Assembly: GCA_019671135.1 (NCBI GenBank)
Contig: JAHRHY010000019.1
Location: 248,001 to 312,000, forward strand
Direction of reading: 5' to 3'
Source: Linnemannia hyalina
Lineage: Eukaryota; Mortierellomycota; Mortierellomycetes; Mortierellales; Mortierellaceae
DNA: 64,000 nt
Under the pieces are notes generated by a model. The model saw nothing but the letters and a program-made list of their open reading frames with translations. It was not told where the DNA came from and searched no databases. Positions 45,350-55,800 of the stretch are shown piece after piece. The position numbers and the translations under genes are program-made. Position 1 is the stretch's first letter. The number at the start of each line of letters is the position of its first letter.

Positions 45350-45690
45350 CGGACGCACCCCCACACTACTGCCATAGTGCTGCGTCCTTTAATTGCCCAG
45401 ATAATGAAGGTTGCACGGACAGGTTTGAACCCGCGGCTGTTCATCCCCGAGGACGCTAAGTAGAACACCTATACTAGACGCGGGCAGTTCTTTTATCGCC
45501 GCTCCAACCAATTGAGCCATTGCAACCTCGCTTACTTATCCCTCGGAAAAGCCTCAAATTTAAACACTCAACCCTGCTTCTTTGAATGCCTCTAGCAACT
45601 CCAATCTACAGCCGTCTGCCTTCTTTTTTACGACCAGAGGTTTGCCTTGACAAGGCACACATTCTGCACTTTGACAGACCATGCATTTTA
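45350..45690 (-). repeat. tRNA-like composite repeat, copy C
   Basis: The inverted-arm counterpart of copy B. Core 45409-45527 has the same length (119 nt) and the same terminal heptamers, A-box-like and B-box-like motifs. It differs from B mainly in the upstream flank. Confidence 0.55.
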
Positions 45691-46625
45691 GTATTGGAAA
45701 GGCATACGTTTCCTCGAAGAACTAGTTTCACCCGTTTCTGTTTTTACATTGCGTCCTAGAAAATGGTCAAGACACCCTTTCTTGAATAACAATATGGAGG
45801 AGAAAGGGCCTCGGGACGGCTGTACGATGCGATGTGTGCCAAGAAGAGGGAACATAGAAGGACAACTCGTAGCTATGTGTAAAAGGCGAAGGGTTGACAA
45901 TAGAAAGAGATGAGGTTGAGTTGGCAATAGCTAAAATGAAACAAAAAAGAAAAGAGTCGGTGTAGGTATGGGAGTTGGAGGGTCAAGAAGGAGACAGTAA
46001 GATGGGAGGCAGAAAGGAGGATAATGGGAGAACAAAAGAAGGAGAGATGGACGATGGAGCAGGAAAGAAATGGCAACTCCAACAACTCTAGACTGATAAC
46101 AACAAACGCTGGTAGTGGAGGGCCAAGAACAGCAAGAACAAGGCGTTTGGTCTTTCCAACAATCATATTTTGCTCTGAGAATGGTAGCATTAAGAGATTT
46201 GGGCCGTGGACACAAAAAGAAACACGTATGCCTTTGCCGCCCTTCTTCATATCACCATTGTATGGTACTTTTGGGGGTGTGGTTGGCCTTGCTGTGAACA
46301 CAGACAACCAGAGTAGACACTCGTACTTGTCCGAGTCATTGTTCTGTTGATTCGAGAACGAGAAGGAGAGTGAGAGCGAGATTGAAAAGTAAGTGAATGG
46401 AGCGGAGGAGAGAGTGAAAAGATAAAAAGAGAAACGGGATGACTGCTTAGAGAGCCGAGGGGACGTGAAAGTGGCTGCAAAAGAGAATGAGAGAATGAGT
46501 AAAGTAGTATCAGTAGCGACAACAAAAGAAGAGGCAGACAAGGAGCAGTGTGAGAGTGAAGCAGCGAAATTGTTGTTGCCCAGAGAGAGGGAAAAAGACA
46601 GAGAGAGAGGTATCGACAATAAAGT

Positions 46626-47262
46626 GCTCCAAAAAAGTGATTCATCTTTTGCCATTTCGACATTTTTTTTGAAATGCTCATTCACCAATGTTTCGACCGG
46701 CCCCCAGATTCTTGTCATTCATTCTCTCGATTCGTAGCCTCATTCATTACCACTTGCTTCTTTTTGCATGGACCGACATCAGATCATCGTCGGAATCGAA
46801 ATGCCTGAATTGAATGAATCAGTTAATTGGATTAATGCATCCCGATTTTCTTTTTCAACTTGTGCGGTCTTTTTAGTTTCTACCTACCTTTAAACTTGAA
46901 TGAGTTACGTGCTGAATCCTGTAAGACCATATTTCAAAGGTGGGAGCTCCTATCCAAAGTCTTTTGTATATGACCTATATGCCTGATTTTACATGGATGT
47001 AGCACGTGTTTAGCTGTTGTTTTTATACCAAAAGCTCAATGCACTTTCTACTGGAAAACTGAAAGCTAGTCCATGTGGAGGACATGATGTAGGATCTAAA
47101 GGTTTTGAAAGTAAGAAGCCTGCTACTCTCAATAAAGTGGAATATCTTGACAAGGTGTAACGTCATGCTAACTCCATGTTACAGTACTTATTTTAGTGAT
47201 ATCTCATGTTAACGATATGATAATCCCGTACCTTTTCTATATTACTGATCCACACCTGGAGT
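46626..47262. repeat. Insertion in right arm, related to the fold-back element
   Basis: Absent from the left arm. It shares diverged blocks with 28820-29110: GCATGGACCGACATCAGATC ... GAAATGCCTGAA (46766-46810) against GCGTGGACCGACACTGGATC, and ACATGGATGTAGCACG ... AATGCACTTTCTACTGGAAA (46992-47060) against ACATGGGTTTAGCACG ... AATGCATTTTCTACGGACAA. It is therefore an older relative of one arm of the fold-back element. Confidence 0.75.
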
Positions 47263-47412
47263 GAAGTAGTGAAATTGTTGTTGCCCTGAGAGAATAAAAA
47301 AAGAGGGGGATCGACAAGAAATAAAAAAAGAGGGGGATCGACAAGAAATGAAAAAAGAGACAGGCAGAATAGTGAAAAAAAAGCAAAGGTCACACATAGA
47401 GGTCAGATACAA

Positions 47413-47690
47413 TTGTCTACATCCACCCTTTCGCTTTTCTTTCACATAGTCCGCAGTCAATGTGATTATCTTGGCACCACCAACGATTCAAGTAAAGCTG
47501 TATTGTCGATGGCTGTAGCAATTGATGAAGCAAAGAGTTCCTCTACAAGGTGTATTGATACATTTGTTAGTATGCTAAGATCGGATGGATATCCAGGCGA
47601 CAGCACGAAAGGGCGCAAGGAGCAAGACGAAAATGTCTGCATTTGAGAGAATGATTTTTAACCAAGGGTCCTAGAAGACTTTGAATTTTA
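47413..47690 (+). pseudogene. Short conserved repeat-family ORF, right-arm copy
   Basis: Reads SKAVLSMAVAIDEAKSSSTR, CIDTFVSMLRSDGYPGDSTK, then stops after DENVCI, with the remaining PRVLEDFEF readable beyond the stop. It matches the 84-codon frame of the left arm at about three quarters of positions. It lacks an ATG at the start of the similarity. Confidence 0.45.
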
Positions 47691-48062
47691 ATGAGTAGAC
47701 GTCAAGAATGAGAAGGACAAAGAGCAAGCAAGTCAAGGAGCGAGAAGCAGGGAAAGAGAGGTAGAGATAATGTAGGTAGAGGCGAACGAGATATTAGGTT
47801 TGTGTAAGCATAACCAGCGAGCCGTTCCATCCGCGGGCAGAGACGGCAGCAGGAAAGGGCTATCCAAGAAGCGTAATGTAAAAAGAAGTGAACAAGAGAA
47901 TAGTTGCAAGCATGACTATTTTTGACCTTGAACATGTACTGTTGGTAAGAGCATATATCTGCATGAGGTCAACACGGTTGCTGCTTTGAAGTGCATACCA
48001 TGGCCGACTGCAGAGTAGAAATGATTGGTATAGGTAGTGATGATGGTGGTATCGATGGCATG

Positions 48063-49482
48063 CCCTCAAGAATAAAAGCTGTCATCAGGAACAAAGGTGG
48101 TTCTACCCTTTCCCTCCCACTCCCTAAAAAAATGCAACTGTAGCATTATTTATGGAACGGCGCTGTACATGCGAAGAAATGAAAGGAAAATAGAAGTGAA
48201 GTATAAGAAAAGTGTGGAGGGTGGGTCGTTGTTTGTGGGAGTACGGAATGCTATGTACATGTGATTGTGTATTTTTCTTAACCTTGCCATCTCGTTCTTT
48301 TTTTTGTACGTCTGTTCCCAGGAAAACAAAAAAAAAAAAAGAGAGAAAATTCGTTTGTTTATTTTGTACTTTCCTTTGCTTCGATCCTTGAGCCTCAGAT
48401 GGCCAAGACTACGAAGACGGAGAACTTATGGAGAGTGTTTCTTTTTTTTTATGTGGATGGAATTGAAGGATGAGAGGCCCAGGGAACCGTTGAGATCTAT
48501 TGGTACGTTTGAGGGTACTGACCTCAGGAGTACCCATTTTCGGTGAGTTTTTTTTTGAGTGTCAGACGGTGAGAGGACTCGGATGATCAAGACATGGTAC
48601 CTGAAATACTTTATCAGTCTTAATCGAAAAGTGATGGCAAAGGAGCAACTAAAGGGATGAATGTGAAAAGTGTCTAATGCTTTTCCTTGAGACCTTTCTG
48701 TTTCTGTTTCTCTTTCCTTTCCTTTATCTCTTGAAATTGAAGAAAGTACATATGGCACAGCAAGAACAAAAACGGCGCAAAAAAGATGGCGAGTGGGTTG
48801 AGTAGTACGTTTGGCGAAGGGTTAAAAAATGTTCATTAGGCCTACGTGCTCACACCAAAAAAAATGATGACAGCTCAACAGCCCACTAAGAGAGAACAAC
48901 AAATTAAATTTCTGTCTTTTCTCTCTTTTCCCTTTCTTCTTTCTTTTGTCACAGCAATTTACTCACCCTCCCTCACCTCTCTTTTCTTATACATCAAAAT
49001 CCGACATCCATCTTTTTCCATTCCTCAAGCATCATTTTACTAAGTATTCACTATCAGGAATCAACCCTTTGTGAAAATAATAACGAAAAGCACCACCCGT
49101 TCGTTTGTAGAGGTAAGTCCACTCTCGCCTCCAAGGCACGCATAGAACACCTATTCCCTTTTTTTGACCCCTTTTCATCTTACAACCTGTCTCTACCACA
49201 ACCCCTCCGTTTACACAATCTTCGCACGCTTCCATCTTTTTATTTCTGTGGCCAGAAAGACAAACTGTAAATCTGCAGAGACTAATTTTACTTCATGCAA
49301 AAAACATTATTTTGTAGCATTGACTTTCACCAACCTCTCTCCTCTGCTGCAGCCACCTTACACTAAAACAAACAAGGTAACGTTAAAAAGTACAGAAACG
49401 GTCAACATGTTCACGCCTCCTTTCACAACACTTGTGACACTAACTTCTTTCTATTATTATTGCGACAAGTAGCGCACCTATC
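48063..49482. other. Spacer with a dispersed-repeat fragment
   Basis: 48120-48165 is similar to the reverse complement of 21121-21165 (ATTATTTATGGAACGGCGCT against ATTATTTATGGAGCGGCACT). 48175-48262 is similar to 12155-12255, downstream of kelch A (AAATAGAAGTGAAGTA ... GAAAAGTGTGGAGG). The rest, up to the NLR-like paralogue, has no supported gene. Confidence 0.55.
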
Positions 49483-51279
49483 ATGTCTAACCATTCAAAC
49501 GAGCAACAGGGTGTAAATGTTCTCGATAGCGTCACCCAAGACCTCTTCCGTTATTCAGCTGATGCTTCCCTCACCGTCGAGCAGATCAAGGAGCACGTCG
49601 ACGAGTTTGTCCAGGACCCAGATATCCACCTCTTTTTCGGAAACCAACCAGTCTGGTCATCGCAAGAGTACATGGACAAACTGACAACCATTCCCGATCT
49701 GATGGATCTGGTCAAGACGCCCTATTTGTTGGCTGTCACTCTCAGGGTTCTACCCAAGGTCGTCGGCCCTCGACAGGATCTGGTGGGCATCAGGATCGTA
49801 CGAGTCGACTTGTACGACAAATTTGTCGAGCAATGGTTCGCGCTCAGTCTGGAACGTCTGGAGAGCAGTGTCTTGAGCAGTGTGGAGAGAGAGGCACTCA
49901 CTGATTTGATCAAAGACGGTTTTGTTACTCAAGGAATCAACTTCCTGAAGCGACTCGCCGATTCCATCTTCACAAGGCAGAGCGGTGATCCAGTTCTCCG
50001 GTACATCCACACCCGCGACAAGGACACCTGGAAGGCCGAGTTCTTTGGCTAAGATCCCAAAATTCGTCTCCTGCGCGAGGCTTCTCCATTGACGTCCACT
50101 ATCGATACATTTCGCTTCTCCCATCGATCGATTCTGGAGTACTTCTTCTCTTGTGTCATTTTCTCTCCTGCCAAACGTGACCCGCACGATAGAGCCGGTC
50201 CCACGGATGTCCAGTCACTCGATCCTGACTGCCCCCTGCTTAGACAAAACCTTCTCTCCGAGGTATCTGTCCTGCGGTTCCTGAGCGAGCGAGTGCAGAA
50301 GGACTCGGGATTCGAGGTTCAGCTCCGCGAGGTCATCGAGAGATCCAAGTCCGACCCATTTTTTGCCACGGCGACAGCCAATGCCATCACGATCTTGATC
50401 AGGGCCGGTTTACGATTCATCGGAGCCGATCTTCGAGGTATTCGATTTCCAGGAGCGAATTTCTCTGGCGAACAGTTTGATTATACACAGTTCCAAGGAA
50501 TTGACCTCGCTGGCGTCAATTTAGCGAGGAGCTGGCTACGCCAGATGGATGCCAACTTTAGTCCTATATCCCACTTTGCGTTTTCTTCGACTAGCCATCA
50601 ACTCGCCATCAGCAACTTGAGTGGTGTAGTTAGTGTTTACGATACACAAACACGAACCCTCTTGAAGACGATTACCTTGGAGGATGTGGAAGTGTCAATA
50701 TTGACATATTCGCCAACCGACCAGCAGCTCGCAGTTGGCGCCGCCAGCCGAGACTCGATCCATCTCTGGGACCTGAAGTCAGATGAGTCCGTTGTCCAAC
50801 TGGGACTGAACGATGCCGTCTCTGAGGGTGTGAAGTGTATCGCCTTCTCACTTTGCGGTAACTGGATTGCTTCTGGATATGCCGGCGACAAGACCGTTCG
50901 TCTCTGGCATCGTCGTCGTCTCCAATCAGGAAACACAGTGGGCAAGGACGAGGTGGGATCATGGAGGAGTGTCCCCATGCCAAGCGGATTTTTCGATACC
51001 GTCACCAGCATCTCATGGAACCTCGTTAAGCCCCTCGAGATTGTCACCTGCTCTCAAGATCATTCCGTTCGCGTCTGGAGGATCCTGGACCATGGTGACG
51101 GGAAAGACTTTACTGTGCGCATGCTGTGGGGTACCAATCTAGGACAACTGCATGTGTCGGGTTTGGTGTCTGGAAATGTGGCTGGTCTTGGACCTGTGTA
51201 TGAGAAGTTGTTGGTCCAAGGAGGTGGTGTTAATGAGTCTTGGTCTGTGAAGGAGGAAGCACTAGTCTCCGAGGAGTAG
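49483..51279 (+). pseudogene. NLR-like paralogue, internally deleted, one stop
   Basis: From ATG 49483 a single frame runs to the stop at 51279 except for a TAA at 50050-50052, at the position where the full-length NLR has a Pro (FFG|P|DPEVRLL). The product matches the second half of the NACHT region (WSSQEYMDKLTTIPDLMDLV), the following helical part, the pentapeptide-like adaptor (GADLRGIRFPGANFSGEQF), and then only four WD40 units that correspond to the last four of the full-length protein. The Walker A/B part and WD units 1-10 are gone. Thus it is a deletion derivative. If the TAA were read through or edited it would be a 598-residue protein; pseudogene is the simpler reading. Frame integrity elsewhere suggests the stop is young. 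Confidence 0.8.
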
Positions 51280-52892
51280 ACATTGAGGCAAAGATTAGGG
51301 ACTGAAAAGTGCAGAGGAGCAGTCAAGAAAATAAACATTCGCGTTCCTTTATTTTATCATCGGTGATGGAGGGGGTGAGGTGGGAGAAGGCCTGGCTGAT
51401 AACTTTGTCTCATCTGTGGATGATCAACCTTGAATGATGGATGATGGAGTAACGGAAATTGTCATAAGGGGCGTTTCACAGGGGACGAGATATGAAGAAT
51501 GAAGGCCTCCTTCATTGTTCAACTCTGTCAAGGTTCGCCCTCCATATGGCGCAGACTTGCAGACTTAAAAACTTCATGCTTTGGGCAAATGCAGAGAGTG
51601 TGAGAGAGAGGACAAGTGGACCAAGTAAAGAAGGACCCATGGATGATCTGCACTCTGAAACCCACCGAGCTCAGTTCCTGGGTCTAACGTGTGGATGTCG
51701 CACGTGCGAATATTATTTAAGGGGCTTGCCTTCTCCTTGATCTTTCTTGCCCTTTATCCTTTTTTTCTTCTTCACCTCATACCTTATTGTGTTTCTTTCT
51801 CTTCTCTTATATTCTTGACGCCACCGAAAGCGCCATGTCCGACTTGGCAACAACTCCACGTCTTTGTTTTTATTAGGAGGGATTAAACGACCAATTGATG
51901 ATTGGACGTAGACTAGTGCAGTGGTGGAGTTGTGGAACAGGAATGCGTGTACCATGGCTCACATATCTAAAATTGACCATGGGCTGGGCGGTGCTTCTTC
52001 GACGTCTTCCTTGGTCTTTCTTCCCTTTCTTTTCCGCCTTTGCTCGCTCTCTCGCCACCCCTTTCTTCTCTCACCCGCCGCACTTCTTGTCTCATTCAGC
52101 ATCCTCTCCTTTCCTTTCAGTCATCATCGTCCGTTATTGCATTGACTGCATTCGCAATCAACACAACCTGAATGGACATCCCCGAATTCTCTTTCTTTCC
52201 TTCTCCACACTGACAACTATAACAAACAACCGCAACAAAAAAACACGGCAAAACTGCAACTTCAACCGCAGCAAACATCAACGCACCACGCACTCCTCTC
52301 ACTGTTCTTTGAGACCTCCTTCTCTCCTTTTTGACACCTACGACCAGACCGCTCACCCACACACCCATCCACCTTAGTCCTTCACTGACCCACTGCTACA
52401 AGGACAACCAAGACTTATTACAGTAACAACAAAAGCACCTGCTGCTGTTTATTTAGTTCAAAGGTGGAGTGACATTATCGTGGACAATTAAGTTGCTAAC
52501 GTGTCTACTTCCTTCCTCTTCACGTTCTTCTGACTTGGACGCGGATCCGTTTGTCCTTTTTATCAAAAGAACAAAAAAAAAAGAAGCACCGCCAATATCC
52601 GCATGTAAGCCAATTTTTTTTTTAGCCTTTGTCAATATTTTTGCGAGAGGTGCATCCCTATAACCAGAAATGCTCTCTTCTAGACCTCTTCATTCTAGTA
52701 GCCTTGACCTCCACGCTCTGCCATTCGGACCCTCCACTAATTAATACCGTCCCAGCTTGGTACCTTTAGCCCAGACGCACCAGCAAATCAATGTAAGAAA
52801 TAATACAACAGCGGACTCAGCGCAACCAAAGTGCAATTGGTGTGGTGACACAGTACTCTTTTCTAACATGTATTCCACTTGAATCACTGTAA
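51280..52892. other. Upstream region of the full-length NLR gene
   Basis: About 1.6 kb with no convincing gene. Pyrimidine-rich blocks (51720-51830, 52010-52110) look like promoter or leader sequence. A missing first exon of the NLR gene could lie here, by analogy with the orphan exon at 24019, but I could not identify it. Confidence 0.45.
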
Positions 52893-55800
52893 ATGGCACT
52901 TGTAGACCTACTTATTACCATGACAGTTCATATCATCAACGTTTTCCTCGAGAATGTGTCCAAACCGACCCTCAAGACTGACTTGCCTCGCCCTCAGCAA
53001 CGCATCGAGAGGACCGAGCAGCTGATCTATTGCAACACCTTGTTGCTCCAGGATTCGCTTCCTCTCTCCTCATTTGAGCAGGACCCTACTCTTGACAAGG
53101 CTGAGGTGGCCTGGCTGGTGGAGATCAAGAATGACCCGATAGAGCAAGATCGTCTACAATGGCTGGCTAATCGTATGGTGGAGAAGTTCATCCAGGAGGG
53201 CATAAAGGATTCTACCAAGATCGCCGAGATCGTCGCCCTTGGACCCATCTTCCAGCAGGAGCCTTACCGCAAGCTGTTGTCCTCTCTCATCAAAGAGCTT
53301 GATGATTCCCTCCTTCTGAACGTTGACTTGCTCCAGGGCCTTGTCCAACTGGTACAGTCCTCCTCGCCAGGGTACCTTGTTTCTGATGACCTAATCAAGA
53401 TCCTCGGTCTTCTTAGGATCCGTTTGCAAGGCACTCACCAACAGTCAACCGAGCACCCTTACTACCTCACCCTGGCAATCTCCAGAGTCCTTGATTTCAT
53501 GGCTGACCACAAGATCCAGGGTCTGGACAGAATCCTTGAGCAAGAGCCTCTGTCTGGGGTCTTGTCTGGGTTGAAGGGCAGCACCAACCCTTACCTCATG
53601 TACCAGGCCTGTTATGCCTTCCAGGCCCTACAGTATGTGCCCAACAACGAAACTGTTTTGCAGGCAGTCTTGCGGCATTCGCGAGGTGTGGTGGAAGGTG
53701 TGGTCAAGGTTACGGCACTAGGCAAACTGGACCTGGGGCCGGTGCTCGAGGGACTGGGAAATCTGCAGGAGGCACTGGGCGGCATAGCTGATGTTGCTGG
53801 CACTGTGTACGAAGGAGCAAGTTCCTTGGTGGAGAGTGGTCAAGGCGTCATGGCGAGTTTGAAGGAGAGATATGGAACCGGCCAGAAGAGACCTTGGTAT
53901 GCGGCCATCCGTGCCGCCTACGCATTTGCGCAAGCAGGCCAGCTGAAAGATCTGAACCGTCTAGTTTGCGAAGCCCCCTGTCATCGTGACCCTTTGTTTC
54001 AGTGGGGCGTCTGCCAGTTGCTGGGAGAGATTGCGGTCGATCCTTTGTGGTCCGTTGCCTCTCGCCAGCGAGCCATCGAACTGCTTGGTCGTCTCTACAA
54101 AGAGGATACAGACTGGGGCTGCGACGGGAGTGTCAAGGCGTGGATGCTGGCCATCGTCGACAAGCTAGTATCCATTGACGACCGAGATGTTGCCGCCAGT
54201 GCTCTGATCCTGAAACAGGAGCTCGCTTCTGAAAACACTCCTATGATGCAGCACCCGTACCCACTGAGGTCTCGCCTGCTGACCCCAGCTACGTCTTCGA
54301 TCCTTGTCACGGTCCAGGACGTCCCTTACCTCGAGTACGAACTGTACAAGCTTCGATTGCAACGGCTCCAAGAATACGACGAACGGGCGATTTATGTCCT
54401 TCCGCAAGCCAAGCCATCCCTCCTGGCTAAAGATGATGAGATGTTCCCGCTGTTAGAGAAGGTGTTGGAGTTTCTTGGCAGTGACCGTCAAGTCATGTTG
54501 ATCTTGGGAGACTCTGGTTCCGGCAAATCATCATTCAATCGATACCTGGAGCACGCACTTTGGACGGAGTACAAGCGAGGTGGACCCATTCCTCTGTTCA
54601 TTAACTTGGCCGCTATCGACGATCCCCAGCACGACTTAGTCAGCAAGCAACTGCAGTTTCACAACTTTGATGAGGATCAGATCCTAGAGCTCAAACTGCA
54701 CCGTCATTTGGTACTTATCTGTGATGGGTACGACGAAAGTCAGCAATTGGTCAACTTGCACAGAACCAACTCCTTCAATCAGCCAGACCAATGGAACACC
54801 AAGATGGTTATTAGCTGCAGGAGCCAATACCTCGGACCTTCATACCAGGACCGCTTCAAGCCCCAGTCTACCGACCGATATAAGCCAGCCCCTCACGGTG
54901 TTTTTCAGGAAGCCGTCATTGCTCCCTTCTCCAAGGAGCAGATCGAGGATTATGTTGAACAGTATGTCCCCATGGAGCCAAGGTCCTGGAGCACACAGGA
55001 GTACATAGACAAGCTAACGACTATCCCAAACCTCATGGATCTAGTCAGAAATCCGTTCCTCCTCTTACTCGCGCTTGAGGCATTGCCCGATGTCATCAAG
55101 GGTAAGCAAGACCTGTCGACTATCAAGATTGTCCGCGTTCAACTCTACGATACGTTCGTCAATCACTGGATCAACGTCAACATGCGACGACTCCAAAGCA
55201 ACACCTTGTCCAAAGACGACCACAACATGCTCGAAATGCTTGAGGAGGCTGGCTTTGTGGCTATGGGTGCGGATTACTCCATGAGGCTAGCATTGTCCAT
55301 GTTTGAGAAGCAGAATAGAAAGGCCGTCGTCCAGTATGTCCACCTCAAAGACAAGTCGACATGGAAAGCTGAGTTCTTTGGCCCGGATCCGGAAGTCCGG
55401 CTGCTACGGGAGGCCTCGCCATTGACCCGCTCCGGAAGTTTCTACCAATTTCTCCACCGGTCAATGCTCGAGTACTTCTTTTCCTGCACTATCGTTGGCC
55501 CCTGGAAAATTGAAGATGACGTCGACGAGTTCTCCTACCTCCAATTGCTCGATCCCGAGTGCCCTTTGTTCACACGCAGCCTCATCGCCGAGCAATCCGT
55601 CATTCAGTTTCTAAGCGAGCGGGTACAGGAGAACTCTGTCTTCAGGCTCAACCTCGAGGATATCATCACGAATTCCTGCCGCATTGCTACCTTAGCGACC
55701 GCAGCAGCTAACGCCATCACCATCCTTGTTCGAGCTGGCATCGCTTTTCATCGACACGATTTCCAAGGGGTCCGTATTCCAGGAGCAGATCTTTCTGGTG

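Larger units (their letters stand above)
43682..48062 (-). repeat. Right arm of large inverted repeat
   Basis: Reverse-complement copy of 24935-28705. It is about 600 bp longer because extra sequence lies at about 46626-47262 between two copies of the TTGTTGTTGCCC word. It ends at about 48062 in a GAT/GGT trinucleotide tract that matches the CAC/CAT tract of the left arm. Confidence 0.93.
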
